From Amycolatopsis camponoti (GTDB taxonomy: Bacteria > Actinomycetota > Actinomycetes > Mycobacteriales > Pseudonocardiaceae): 64,000 nt of DNA. The translations under genes were made by a program, and so were the position numbers. This document shows, in pieces, positions 45,199 through 54,251 of the stretch. The stretch is taken from assembly GCF_902497555.1 (NCBI RefSeq), contig NZ_CABVGP010000002.1, positions 1,376,501-1,440,500 of the forward strand. Direction: 5' to 3'. The notes below the pieces were generated by a model. The model searched no databases, had not been told where the DNA came from, and worked only from the letters and a program-made list of their open reading frames with translations. Every line of letters starts with the position of its first letter. Within the stretch, counting starts at the first letter, position 1.

Positions 45199-46039
45199 GC
45201 ACCACCGCGGCCACGCCCGCCATCCCGGTCTTCAGCGGGTGGTAGGCGGCCGCTTCGAAGATGTTCTGGTTCTTGCCGTTGATCCACGCCGACCCGCCGC
45301 GCGCGCACGCGTCGTGGCCGCGGGACGGCCCGAAGGTGTCCACGAACTCCGCGTCACCGTTCGAAGCCGCGTCTTCCAGCGCCCGGTTCAGGTCGGCCTC
45401 GACGCTGTTCAGCCACGCGTAGTCGCCGTCGGCGAACGGCAGCACGTCCGGGCAGTAGCCCTTCTCCGGCGCGATCCGCGGGTAGCCGACCACGAGCACC
45501 CGCGCCCGCGGGGACCGCTCGTGGATCGCGGCGAGCACCGCCTCGACCCGGGGGCCGATGTTGCCGATCGCCGGCGTGACCGAGCCGTCGAAGTGCTCTT
45601 CGCAGGGGCTGCCCGTCGGGTCGCTCGCCCGCAGGCCCGGGCAGGTCGAGATCAGGCTGCCGAACACGTCGTAGTCGTTGCCGCCGATGCCGAGCGTGAC
45701 CAGGTCGGTATCGATCCGCAACGCGCCCAGCTGCGGCGGGTTGGTGCCGTTGAACGGCACGCCCTGCGGCCGCGTCATGTTCGTCGTGTCCGCGCCGGCG
45801 CAGCTGACGTCGGTGAACCGCCCGGCGTGCAGGGCCGCGGCCAGCACCGAGGGGTAGTTCGCGGTGGACCGCCCGCAGCCCAGCGGGTCGAGCCGCTGGA
45901 CCGGGATGAACGGCCCGGAGGTGTAGGAGTCGCCGAGGGCGACGTAGCTGCCGATGCTCGCCGCGGTGGCGGCGGTGGCCGACGCCGGCAGCAGGATGGC
46001 TGCCGAGACGACGGCGGTGAGCAGCCGGGGGATGCGCAT
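45182..46039 (-). CDS. Secreted SGNH/GDSL hydrolase
   Basis: The 285-residue product has a signal peptide (residues about 1-27) and the GDSL block ALGDSYTSG with the catalytic Ser near residue 38. Block II is the SCAGADT region, block III is GIGGNDYD, and block V carries the His in YHPLK. It resembles actinobacterial secreted lipases and esterases of the SGNH type, with several Cys pairs that are probably disulfides. It converges on the hydrolase pair. Confidence 0.88.
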   Translation of the reverse strand: MRIPRLLTAVVSAAILLPASATAATAASIGSYVALGDSYTSGPFIPVQRLDPLGCGRSTANYPSVLAAALHAGRFTDVSCAGADTTNMTRPQGVPFNGTNPPQLGALRIDTDLVTLGIGGNDYDVFGSLISTCPGLRASDPTGSPCEEHFDGSVTPAIGNIGPRVEAVLAAIHERSPRARVLVVGYPRIAPEKGYCPDVLPFADGDYAWLNSVEADLNRALEDAASNGDAEFVDTFGPSRGHDACARGGSAWINGKNQNIFEAAAYHPLKTGMAGVAAVVLKSLR

Positions 46040-46111
46040 GAAGACCTCGTTCTCGCTGGCGGAAACGCTCCTTCCACATCTAGCGAGCCCCGGACGGCGA
46101 GGGGACGGACT

Positions 46112-46747
46112 TCACCCGCCAGTCGGGTCACCGTCGCCGTGCTCACGGTAAGTGATCAACGTGCGCCAGAACAGCAACGGCCGGACGGTGCTCCCGGGCA
46201 GCAGCCGAGCCGCCTCCCGGCGCACCTCGGCCAGGGTCGGGTAGTCGTCGACGACCGGGGCCCGCGGGCCGTCCTCGCCGCCGCCGTTCAGCCGCTCGCC
46301 GGCGTAGACGACCAGCCGCGCGAGCGCGTTGACCGGGAAGGCCGCGATCGCCCGCGCCCAGTCCGCGGGGGTGCTCGGTTTCGCCAGGCCGAGCACCACG
46401 AGCACGCCGCCCGGCACCAGCGCGCGGCGCAGCTTGGCGACCGTTGCGAACGGCATGTGGTGCAGGGACGCGATGCACGAGATGAAGTCGTAGTGCTCGT
46501 CGGGCAGGGCGTCGGTGGTGATGTCGGCCTGCCGGTAGACGATCTTGCCCGGCCCCGGCGACCCCAGGCCCGCCGCCGCCTCGACCATCGCGGCCGAGAC
46601 GTCCACCGCCTCCACCGCCATGCCGGTCGCGGCCAGCCGCCGCGCGAACCGGCCGGTGCCGCACCCGACGTCCAGCGCGAGCCCCGGCCCGGGCGGCAGC
46701 TGGTCCAGCAGCAGCGGGTGGTAGTGGTCGTTGTGGTTGAACGGCAT
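46112..46747 (-). CDS. Class I SAM-dependent methyltransferase
   Basis: The 211-residue product has the class I methyltransferase motifs: motif I LALDVGCGTGRFAR (about residue 25), motif II AVDVSAAMV, IVYRQADIT for the base-binding acid, and motif IV HYDFISCIASLHHM. The ATG at 46747 is chosen because upstream sequence lacks protein character. It is divergent from folC. The substrate is unknown. Confidence 0.88.
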   Translation of the reverse strand: MPFNHNDHYHPLLLDQLPPGPGLALDVGCGTGRFARRLAATGMAVEAVDVSAAMVEAAAGLGSPGPGKIVYRQADITTDALPDEHYDFISCIASLHHMPFATVAKLRRALVPGGVLVVLGLAKPSTPADWARAIAAFPVNALARLVVYAGERLNGGGEDGPRAPVVDDYPTLAEVRREAARLLPGSTVRPLLFWRTLITYREHGDGDPTGG

Positions 46748-46821
46748 GCGTCGAGAGTGCCACCGATCGCGCACGTAGACTCGGAAGGCAAGCACGAAAA
46801 CCCCAGGCCGGAGGAGAGTCA

Positions 46822-48477
46822 GTGCCGCAGGATGAGACAGGTCGCAGGCCGGACCTGTCCGATCTCGACAGCTTCGCGGGCGTCGACGAGCTGGGTGCCG
46901 AAGGGTACGAGGACTCGGACGACCACGACCCCGAGCTGGACGCCCGTGACACCGCGTTCGAAGCCGGTGGCGGCTCGCGCGGCGGGATCGGCGGTGTCGG
47001 CCAGCTGGGCGACAACCTCGCCACCGGGCCGGTGCCCGACCTGAGCGTGCCCGAGGACACCGAGCTCCACGAGCTCGACGACCAGGGCGAACCCGAGGTC
47101 CACGGCAGCCCGGACGGCCCCGAGGCCCGCCGTGAGCTGATGGCCGTCGAGGCCGAGCTGAACCAGCGCTGGCCGGAGACGAAGATCGAGCCGTCACTCA
47201 CCCGGATCTCCGCGCTGACGCAGCTGCTGGGCGAGCCGAACCACGGCTACCCGGTGCTGCACGTCGCCGGCACCAACGGCAAGGGCTCCACGGCCCGGAT
47301 GATCGACGCGCTGCTGACCCGGATGGGCCTGCGCGTCGGCCGCTACACCAGCCCCCACCTGCAGCTGGTCACCGAGCGGATCGCGCTCGACGGCCGGCCG
47401 ATCTCGGCCGCCCGCTACGCCGAGCTGTGGCACGACATCGCGCCGTACGTGTCCATGGTGGACGGTGCGAGCGCGGACGGCGTCGAGATGAGCAAGTTCG
47501 AGATCCTCACCGGGATGGCGTTCGCCGCCTTCGCCGACGCGCCGGTGGAGGCCGCGGTCATCGAGGCCGGCCTGGGTGGTGCGTGGGACGCCACGAACGT
47601 CGCCGACGCCTATGTCGCCGTCATCACGCCGATCGGCGTCGACCACGTCGAATACCTGGGGCCCGACGCGGTGAGCGCGGCGCGCGAGAAGGCCGGGATC
47701 ATCAAGCCCGGCTCGGTCGCGGTCATCGCCGAGCAGGACCCCGAGGTGCAGAAGGTGCTGCTGGAACGCGCCGTCGAGGTCGACGCGGCGGTCGCCCGCG
47801 CGGGCAGCGAGTTCGGCGTGCTGGAGCGCGAGGTCGCCGTGGGCGGGCAGCTGCTGAAGCTGCAGGGCCTCGGCGGGGTCTACGACGACATCTTCCTGCC
47901 GCTGCACGGCGCCCACCAGGCCGCGAACGCCGCGCTCGCGCTGGCCGCGGTCGAGGCGTTCTTCGGCGCGGGCAAGGACAAGCAGCTGGTCGTCGAGGCC
48001 GTCCGCGAGGCGTTCGCCGAGGTCGAGACCCCGGGACGGCTGGAGCGCGTCCGCGCGGCCCCCGCGGTGATGATCGACGCGGCCCACAACCCGCACGGCG
48101 CCCGCGCGCTCGCGGCGACCGTGGCCGAGGAGTTCGCCTTCCGCCGCCTGGTCGCGGTGGTCGGCGTGATGGCCGAGAAGGACGCCCAGGGCATCCTCGA
48201 CGCGCTGGAGCCGGTGGTGTCCGACATCGTCGTGACGCGCAACTCGTCGCCGCGCGCGATGCCGCTGGAGGAGCTGAACCAGCTGGCCATCTCGGTGTTC
48301 GGCGAGGACCGGGTGGTCGCCGAGACCGACCTGGAGACGGCGATCGAGACGGCGATCGCGCTGGTGGAGACCAGCGACGACCCCGAAGAGCCGCTCGCGG
48401 GCGGCGGCGTGCTCGTCACCGGCTCGGTGGTCACCGTCGGCGAGACGCGCACGCTGTTCGGGAAGGAGCCGGCGTGA
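46822..48477 (+). CDS. folC: Folylpolyglutamate / dihydrofolate synthase with acidic N-terminal extension
   Basis: The 551-residue protein has the FolC core. The P-loop VAGTNGKGSTARMI is near residue 150, ISALTQLLGEP precedes it, and GLGGAWDATNV and DAAHNPHGARAL mark the two domains. It adds glutamates to folates and may also make dihydrofolate. The first 105-110 residues are an acidic, Gly-rich extension not present in most FolC. GGAGGAGAG precedes the GTG start, so the extension is probably translated. The stop overlaps the DUF4233 gene (GTGA). Confidence 0.94.
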   Translation: MPQDETGRRPDLSDLDSFAGVDELGAEGYEDSDDHDPELDARDTAFEAGGGSRGGIGGVGQLGDNLATGPVPDLSVPEDTELHELDDQGEPEVHGSPDGPEARRELMAVEAELNQRWPETKIEPSLTRISALTQLLGEPNHGYPVLHVAGTNGKGSTARMIDALLTRMGLRVGRYTSPHLQLVTERIALDGRPISAARYAELWHDIAPYVSMVDGASADGVEMSKFEILTGMAFAAFADAPVEAAVIEAGLGGAWDATNVADAYVAVITPIGVDHVEYLGPDAVSAAREKAGIIKPGSVAVIAEQDPEVQKVLLERAVEVDAAVARAGSEFGVLEREVAVGGQLLKLQGLGGVYDDIFLPLHGAHQAANAALALAAVEAFFGAGKDKQLVVEAVREAFAEVETPGRLERVRAAPAVMIDAAHNPHGARALAATVAEEFAFRRLVAVVGVMAEKDAQGILDALEPVVSDIVVTRNSSPRAMPLEELNQLAISVFGEDRVVAETDLETAIETAIALVETSDDPEEPLAGGGVLVTGSVVTVGETRTLFGKEPA

Positions 48478-48872
48478 CGGAGCCGACGGAGAAGCCCAAG
48501 CCCAAGGACCCCATGAAGGGCTTCCGCGGCGTGATGTCGGGAACGCTGATCATGGAGGCGATCACGGTCGCCCTGGCCCTGCCGGTGGTGAACAGGCTCG
48601 GCGGCGGGATCAGCACCGGCACCGGCTGGACCGTGCTCGCGATCGCGCTGGTGCTGGTCGTGCTGTGCGGGTTCGTGAAGAAGCCGTGGACGGTGCCGGT
48701 CATCCTCGGCGTACAGGTGGTGCTGATCGCGCTCGTGTTCTGGCTGCCCGCGATCGCCGTGCTGGGCGTGGTGTTCCTGGCGATCTGGCTGTGGCTGCTG
48801 TGGCTGCGCAAGGACGTCGCCCGCCGCATGGCGGCCGGCACCCTCGCGAGCCAGCAGCAGCCCCAGCCCTGA
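48474..48872 (+). CDS. DUF4233 membrane protein coupled to folC
   Basis: The 132-residue product has a Lys- and Pro-rich head and about four hydrophobic segments. It matches the DUF4233 proteins that follow folC in many actinobacteria. The GTG overlaps the folC stop (GTGA). In most relatives ndk is next; here a hydrolase and a phosphatase gene lie between. The function of DUF4233 is not known. Confidence 0.85.
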   Translation: MTEPTEKPKPKDPMKGFRGVMSGTLIMEAITVALALPVVNRLGGGISTGTGWTVLAIALVLVVLCGFVKKPWTVPVILGVQVVLIALVFWLPAIAVLGVVFLAIWLWLLWLRKDVARRMAAGTLASQQQPQP

Positions 48873-48873
48873 C

Positions 48874-51228
48874 CTACCGCAGCACGACGACCCGCAGCGC
48901 GGGTGAGCGCAGGATGTCGGCTTCGCAGAAGCGTTCCTTCACCCATTCACCCCGGCTGTAGAGCTTCGTCTGGTCGCTGAAGTACGGCGACTTCGGGTTG
49001 GCCGACTGCGAGTACGTCAGCACCGTCGAGGAGTCCGGGCACGCGCGGCCGCGGAACCCGACCACCTGGATGTAGCTGGAGCCGTGCGCGACCTCGACGT
49101 TGCCGCGCGCCGGGTCCCACACCGGCGTCATCACGTTGAGCACGCCCAGGAAGCCCTGGCCACCGTGGATCGGGATGCGCTCGCCGTTGCGCGTGACCGC
49201 CTGGCCGTCCCTGAGGCGGGCGTCCGGCGCGAGTCCCGCCGTGCGCAGCTCCACCAGCGCGTCCCCGAACGCCTTCCGGACGTCCGCGTTGGCGGCGTTG
49301 AGCGTGTTCGGCGTGGTCAGCGGCGCCTTCGGGTCGAACGGCACCGAGAAGCGGTCCACCGAGCCGAGCCGCGCGGCGAACCGCTGGAACAGCAGCGAAC
49401 CCCGCGTGTCGAGCGTGTACGTGTGGTCCCAGTTCGCGATCGCCGAGCACGCCGGCCCGACCGGGACCGGGCCGGACGACGACGGCGCCTGCCCGCCCGG
49501 GAACGACGCGCACAGCTTCGCCAGGTCCGCCGCCGTCAGGTCGGCGAACAGGCTGTGGTCGGCGAAGAGCACCTTCTTCATCGAGTCCGTCGTGAACCCG
49601 CCCTTTTCGGCGGTGAGCAGCGCTTCCCGCGTGCGCGGCGAACGCTCGGTGCCGATGTCCCCGACGATGTGCGGGTAGCCCGTGATGGGCGCCTTCGCGT
49701 TGGCCAGCCAGGCGCTGTCGTTGGTGTTCAGCTCGTAGTCCCGGCTCTGCTGCCTCGGCAGCCGCGACGGCGCGAAGATGCCCGGCTCGAGCGCACCGGG
49801 GTCGGAACCCCACTGGCACGACGACTTCGATCCGTCCAAAATGGCCAGTCCGACGGCCGGGAAGGTCTGCTGTCCCAAGGGAGTGCTGCACAGCTTCGCC
49901 TGCTCGTCGGTGACGTGCGGGACGACCTGGATGTCGGCGTAGAGCGCGTTGCCCGCCCGGTCGGTGGCGATGGTGTTGACCCACGGGACACCCTGCGTGC
50001 GGCTCAGCGCGCCGACGATGTCGGCCGTGCTGCGCGCCTCGTCTAGCTCGAACCACGTGTTGAGCCCGCGCATGTTCGTGCCGTTGGCGTCGCGCACGGT
50101 GAACGCCGACTTCGTCGTCCAGGGCAGCGGAATGCCCTGGAAGTCGCTCATCACCGGCCCGTACCGCGTCGACCAGAAGGTCTGGCGGACCGGCTTCAGC
50201 GAGCCGTCGGCCTGGCGCACCGGGACGGTGACCTCGCGGGACGTCATCTTCTCGGGCTTGCCGTCGACGAGGTACGTCGTCGGGTCGCCCGGCTTCAGCG
50301 GCACCTCGAACAGGCCGAAGGTGACCGGCGTGGACACCGTGTGCGTCCAGGCCGCGTCCGCGGTGTGCCCGATCTGGACGAACGGCATGCCGAGCAGGCT
50401 CGCGCCGGCGACGTCGAGCCGGCCGGGGATGGTCAGCTGGCTCTGCCAGAACCGGCGCCCGGCCTGCCACGGGTAGTGCGGGTTGCCGAGCAGCACGCTG
50501 CCCTGACCGGCCGCGGTGGAGTCCGCGCCGATCGCGATGCCGTTGCTGCCGAGCCCGCTGCCGTTCAGCGCCTGCGCGACCTTCGCCGACAGCTGCCCGC
50601 CGGTGCCCGGGGTGGGCGTCGCGCCGGACGGCGGCTCCGTGAACAGCCCTTCGGTGACGACGCCCTGGCCGCCCGTGATCGCGATGGCGTAGTAGTGCCG
50701 GTAGAAGTCCTGCTCGGTGATCGGCCGGACCCAGTCCGCGCCGTGGCAGGCCGGGTCGGAGATGCCGGCGCGGCCGGTGCGCGCGAGGTAGGCGTTGAAC
50801 CCCTTGACGTAGCCGGAAACGACCTCGCGGACCTCGCGGCGCGGCCCCAGCGGCGCCGGTTGCGCGACCAGCCGGTCGACGATCCCGGAGTCGTTGATCC
50901 GCTGGAAGAACAGGTCGCTGTGCAGGTTGCTTTCCGCCTCGGACAGCGACGGGTAGCCGCCGCCCTCCGGGCCGAAGTACTTCGATCGCTGCCCGCTCAC
51001 CGTGAGGTAGATGTTCGCGAGCTCGCAGACGTTGTCGGTCGCCGCCGCGAAGCCGTACCCGTAGCCGAGCCCGGCGTAGTCCTTGGCGACGATGTGCGGG
51101 ATGCCGTGTTCGGTGTAGCGGAGGACGGCCTTTCCGCCGTCCTGGCCCGCTTCCGCGATACCGGTCCCCAGGGTGGTGATGGTGAGCGCCGCCGTCAGAA
51201 CCGCCAGGCTTTTCCTGAATGGTCTCAT
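48874..51228 (-). CDS. Secreted penicillin-acylase-family Ntn-hydrolase
   Basis: The 784-residue precursor has a signal peptide (about residues 1-28), an alpha chain, and a self-cleavage site near residue 228, where SNGIAIG supplies the N-terminal nucleophile Ser of the beta chain. QIGHTADAAWTHTVST and YELNTNDSAWLAN are the conserved His- and Asn-bearing regions. Family members hydrolyse penicillins, cephalosporins or acyl-homoserine lactones. It is divergent from the PhoD gene and ends 2 bases from the DUF4233 stop. Its presence between DUF4233 and ndk looks like an insertion. Confidence 0.9.
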   Translation of the reverse strand: MRPFRKSLAVLTAALTITTLGTGIAEAGQDGGKAVLRYTEHGIPHIVAKDYAGLGYGYGFAAATDNVCELANIYLTVSGQRSKYFGPEGGGYPSLSEAESNLHSDLFFQRINDSGIVDRLVAQPAPLGPRREVREVVSGYVKGFNAYLARTGRAGISDPACHGADWVRPITEQDFYRHYYAIAITGGQGVVTEGLFTEPPSGATPTPGTGGQLSAKVAQALNGSGLGSNGIAIGADSTAAGQGSVLLGNPHYPWQAGRRFWQSQLTIPGRLDVAGASLLGMPFVQIGHTADAAWTHTVSTPVTFGLFEVPLKPGDPTTYLVDGKPEKMTSREVTVPVRQADGSLKPVRQTFWSTRYGPVMSDFQGIPLPWTTKSAFTVRDANGTNMRGLNTWFELDEARSTADIVGALSRTQGVPWVNTIATDRAGNALYADIQVVPHVTDEQAKLCSTPLGQQTFPAVGLAILDGSKSSCQWGSDPGALEPGIFAPSRLPRQQSRDYELNTNDSAWLANAKAPITGYPHIVGDIGTERSPRTREALLTAEKGGFTTDSMKKVLFADHSLFADLTAADLAKLCASFPGGQAPSSSGPVPVGPACSAIANWDHTYTLDTRGSLLFQRFAARLGSVDRFSVPFDPKAPLTTPNTLNAANADVRKAFGDALVELRTAGLAPDARLRDGQAVTRNGERIPIHGGQGFLGVLNVMTPVWDPARGNVEVAHGSSYIQVVGFRGRACPDSSTVLTYSQSANPKSPYFSDQTKLYSRGEWVKERFCEADILRSPALRVVVLR

Positions 51229-51352
51229 CTGACCCCCTTGTCGTGATCGCCACGCTACCGAGGGACACGGCGTCCGGGCATGGGGGAAAACCCGGGGATG
51301 TCGTTCACCCGCGCGCAAACCGGCGTTGGCCGGGGCGGGATAGAAACCGCGC

Positions 51353-52900
51353 ATGACCGAACCGACCCACCACTCCCGCCGCACGCTGCTCAAGGCCGGT
51401 CTGACCGGCGCCGCCGCCACTCTCGTGCTGCCTTCGACGGCGTTCGCCGCGGCACCGCTGCTGCGCGGCGACCGGCCCGTGCTCACCCACGGCGTCCAGT
51501 CCGGCGACGTCACGCCCGGCTCGGCGATCGTCTGGTCGCGCGCCGACCGGCCGTCGCGGCTGGTCGTGGAGATCGCGCGCGACCCGTCGTTCCGGCACGC
51601 CCGCCGGGTGCCCGGCCCGCTCGCCGGGCCGGCCACCGGCGGGACCGGGCAGGTCCGCGTCGCCGGTCTCGCGCCCGGCACCGAGTACCACTACCGCGTC
51701 ACGGCGGAGTCCCTCGACGGGCGCGCGACGAGCGAGCCGCTGACCGGCCGGTTCGCCACCGCGCCGGTGGGCCGCCGCGACACCCGGATCCTGTGGTCGG
51801 GCGACGTCGTCGGGCAGAACTGGGGGATCAACCCGGACCTGGGCGGCATGACGATCTTTTCGGCGATGGCGGCCCGCCGTCCCGACCTCTTCCTGCACAG
51901 CGGCGACACGGTGTACGCCGACGGACCGCTGACGGAGACGGTCACCCTGCCCGGCGGCCGCACGTGGCGCAACGTCGTCACGCCGGAGAAGTCGAAGGTC
52001 GCCGAGACCCTCGACGAGTACCGCGGCCAGCACGCGTACAACCGCCTCGACGCCAACTTCAAGCGCTTCGCCGCGCAGGTGCCGGTCTATGCCCAGTGGG
52101 ACGACCACGAGGTCTTGAACAACTGGTACCCGGGCGAGATCCTCGACCTCCCGGCCTACACGGAGAAGCGCGTCGACGTGCTCGCGCCGCGGGCGTACCA
52201 GGCGTTCCACGAGTGGCACCCGATCGACTCGCGCGCCGCGGTCGACGGCCGCGTCTACCGCAGTTTCCGGTACGGCTCGCGCGCCGAGATCTTCGTGCTG
52301 GACATGCGGACCTACCGCAACGCCAACACCGCCGACCAGACCCAGCCCGGCTACATCCTCGGCGACAAGCAGGCCCGCTGGCTGGCCGACGCACTCGGTC
52401 GCAGCACGGCGACGTGGAAGATCGTCCAGGCGGACATGCCGCTGGGCCTGGTCGTCCCGGACGGCACGGACATCGAAGCGGTGGCGAACAACCGGCCGGG
52501 TGCGCCGGGCGGGCGTGAGACGGAGCTGGCGTGGGTGCTGCGGGAGATCCAGCGCCGCCGCGTCCGCAACGTGGTCTGGCTGACCGCGGACGTCCACTAC
52601 ACGGCGGCGCACCACTATTCGCCGGACCGAGCGGCCTTCCAGGACTTCGACCCGTTCTGGGAGTTCGTGTCCGGACCGCTGAACGCGGGCGCGTTCGGGC
52701 CGAACGCCCTGGACCCGACGTTCGGCCCGGAGGCGGTGTTCGTCCACGCCCCACCGGTCGCGAACACGGCCCCGATCGACGGCTTCCAGCACTTCGGGGA
52801 GCTGAACATCGACGGCGGGAGCGGTGACCTGACGGTGGACCTCCGGGATGCCACCGGGGCGTCGCTGTGGTCGAAGAAGCTGCACCCGCAGGGCCGCTGA
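51353..52900 (+). CDS. Tat-exported PhoD-type alkaline phosphatase
   Basis: The 515-residue protein has a Tat signal SRRTLLKAGLTG at residues 8-19. A small N-terminal Ig-like domain (GVQSGDVTPGSAIVWSRAD) and the PhoD phosphoesterase domain follow: SGDTVYADG, WDDHEVLNNW and WLTADVHYTA bind the metals. It cleaves phosphomono- or diesters outside the cell. It is divergent from the acylase gene. It could be controlled by phosphate, but no clear PHO box is visible. Confidence 0.9.
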   Translation: MTEPTHHSRRTLLKAGLTGAAATLVLPSTAFAAAPLLRGDRPVLTHGVQSGDVTPGSAIVWSRADRPSRLVVEIARDPSFRHARRVPGPLAGPATGGTGQVRVAGLAPGTEYHYRVTAESLDGRATSEPLTGRFATAPVGRRDTRILWSGDVVGQNWGINPDLGGMTIFSAMAARRPDLFLHSGDTVYADGPLTETVTLPGGRTWRNVVTPEKSKVAETLDEYRGQHAYNRLDANFKRFAAQVPVYAQWDDHEVLNNWYPGEILDLPAYTEKRVDVLAPRAYQAFHEWHPIDSRAAVDGRVYRSFRYGSRAEIFVLDMRTYRNANTADQTQPGYILGDKQARWLADALGRSTATWKIVQADMPLGLVVPDGTDIEAVANNRPGAPGGRETELAWVLREIQRRRVRNVVWLTADVHYTAAHHYSPDRAAFQDFDPFWEFVSGPLNAGAFGPNALDPTFGPEAVFVHAPPVANTAPIDGFQHFGELNIDGGSGDLTVDLRDATGASLWSKKLHPQGR

Positions 52901-52957
52901 CCCGGTCGGCTACGCTCACGCGCACCGACCCAAACCGCACCAAGGAGAAACACCGTC

Positions 52958-53368
52958 GTGACTGAACGCACGCTGGTCCTCGTCAAGCCCGATGGCGTCG
53001 CGCGCGGCCTCGTCGGCGAGGTCGTCTCGCGGATCGAGCGCAAGGGCCTGAAGCTCGCCGCCCTCGAGCTGCGGACCGTTCCGCAGGCGCTGGCCGAGGA
53101 GCACTACGCCGAGCACAAGGAGCGTGCGTTCTTCGGCGACCTGCTGGAGTTCATCACGTCGGGCCCGCTGGTCGCGCTGGCCGTCGAGGGCCCGCGGGCC
53201 ATCGCCGCGTTCCGTCAGCTGGCCGGCGGCACCGACCCGGTCGAGAAGGCCATCCCGGGCACCATCCGCGGCGACTTCGCGCTGGAGACCCAGTACAACC
53301 TGGTCCACGGCTCGGACTCGCCGGAGTCGGCCGAGCGCGAGCTGAAGCTCTGGTTCCCCGACCTGTGA
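52958..53368 (+). CDS. ndk: Nucleoside diphosphate kinase
   Basis: The 136-residue enzyme is of normal length. [19 protein letters not shown] opens the fold, and the phosphorylated His lies in [15 protein letters not shown] and [13 protein letters not shown] are further signatures. It balances the NTP and dNTP pools. CAAGGAG stands before the GTG. A perfect hairpin follows 5 bases after the stop. Confidence 0.96.
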   Translation: MTERTLVLVKPDGVARGLVGEVVSRIERKGLKLAALELRTVPQALAEEHYAEHKERAFFGDLLEFITSGPLVALAVEGPRAIAAFRQLAGGTDPVEKAIPGTIRGDFALETQYNLVHGSDSPESAERELKLWFPDL

Positions 53369-53373
53369 TCGGC

Positions 53374-53403
53374 ACCGGGGCCACGCCCGCGCGTGGCCCC
53401 GGT
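53374..53403 (+). terminator. Perfect hairpin after ndk
   Basis: ACCGGGGCCACG (53374-53385) and its exact complement (53392-53403) form a 12-bp stem with a 6-base loop, 5 bases past the ndk stop. Confidence 0.85.
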
Positions 53404-53420
53404 TCTCCCCAGGAGCGACC

Positions 53421-54140
53421 ATGACGACGATGCCGTTCCCGGCCCGCGACTACCTCCCCGTCCTGCGGGAGCTGACGGACGCGTTCGCCGCGCGGCTGCA
53501 CACCGCCGACGCGGCCGCCGCGGTGCCGGACTGCGCCGGCTGGACCCTGGCCGACCTCGGCACCCACCTCGGGAACGTGCACCGCTGGGCCGCCACCGTG
53601 GTCACCACCGGCGAAGTGCAGCCGCAGAACTTCGAAGCCGGCCCGGACGCCGATCTCGCGTCCTGGTACGCCGAAAGCGCTCAGCTGCTCCTCGCCGCCC
53701 TCGAGAAGGCGGTCCCCGAAGACCGGTGCTGGCACTTCGGCGGCACCGGGAAGACCAAGGCGTTCTGGTTCCGCCGCCAGGTTCACGAAACCGCCGTCCA
53801 CCTCGCCGACTCGGGCAGCGACCACGCACTGGACCCGCCCGTGGCCGCGGACGGCGTCGACGAGGTCCTGACCGCTTGGCTCCCGCGCGTCACGCGCTGG
53901 CACGCCGCGCCGTCGCTGACCGCGCCCCTCGCGCTGCGCGCCACCGACACCGGCGACGTCTGGACGCTGCACCCGGGCGAACCGCCCACGCTCGGCTCGG
54001 CGACCGAACCCGCCGCGACCGCCGAGGCGCCGGCCCGGGACCTCCTGCTGCACCTGTGGAAGCGAACGGCGACCCCGCCGAGCGTCAGCGGTGACACCAC
54101 GATCGCCGACCAGCTCCTCAAGGCCCCTTTCACCGCCTGA
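53421..54140 (+). CDS. Mycothiol-dependent maleylpyruvate isomerase-type protein
   Basis: The 239-residue product has the MDMPI N-terminal metal-binding bundle (residues about 8-140; TLADLGTHLGNVHRW and RRQVHETAVH supply the His ligands) and the C-terminal domain with DVWTLHPGE. It is of the mycothiol-dependent enzyme family, which supports an actinobacterial host. Family members isomerise or modify electrophiles with mycothiol. The exact reaction is open. Confidence 0.85.
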   Translation: MTTMPFPARDYLPVLRELTDAFAARLHTADAAAAVPDCAGWTLADLGTHLGNVHRWAATVVTTGEVQPQNFEAGPDADLASWYAESAQLLLAALEKAVPEDRCWHFGGTGKTKAFWFRRQVHETAVHLADSGSDHALDPPVAADGVDEVLTAWLPRVTRWHAAPSLTAPLALRATDTGDVWTLHPGEPPTLGSATEPAATAEAPARDLLLHLWKRTATPPSVSGDTTIADQLLKAPFTA

Positions 54141-54251
54141 CCCGGTAGCTGTTCTAGACCATTCAGGCGGCGTTCACCGGGAAGCCTTCCGCCGGCCGTG
54201 CCGCTGCGCTGTGCTGGTCGGGCTCACTCTCACTCGATACTGGGGTACCTG

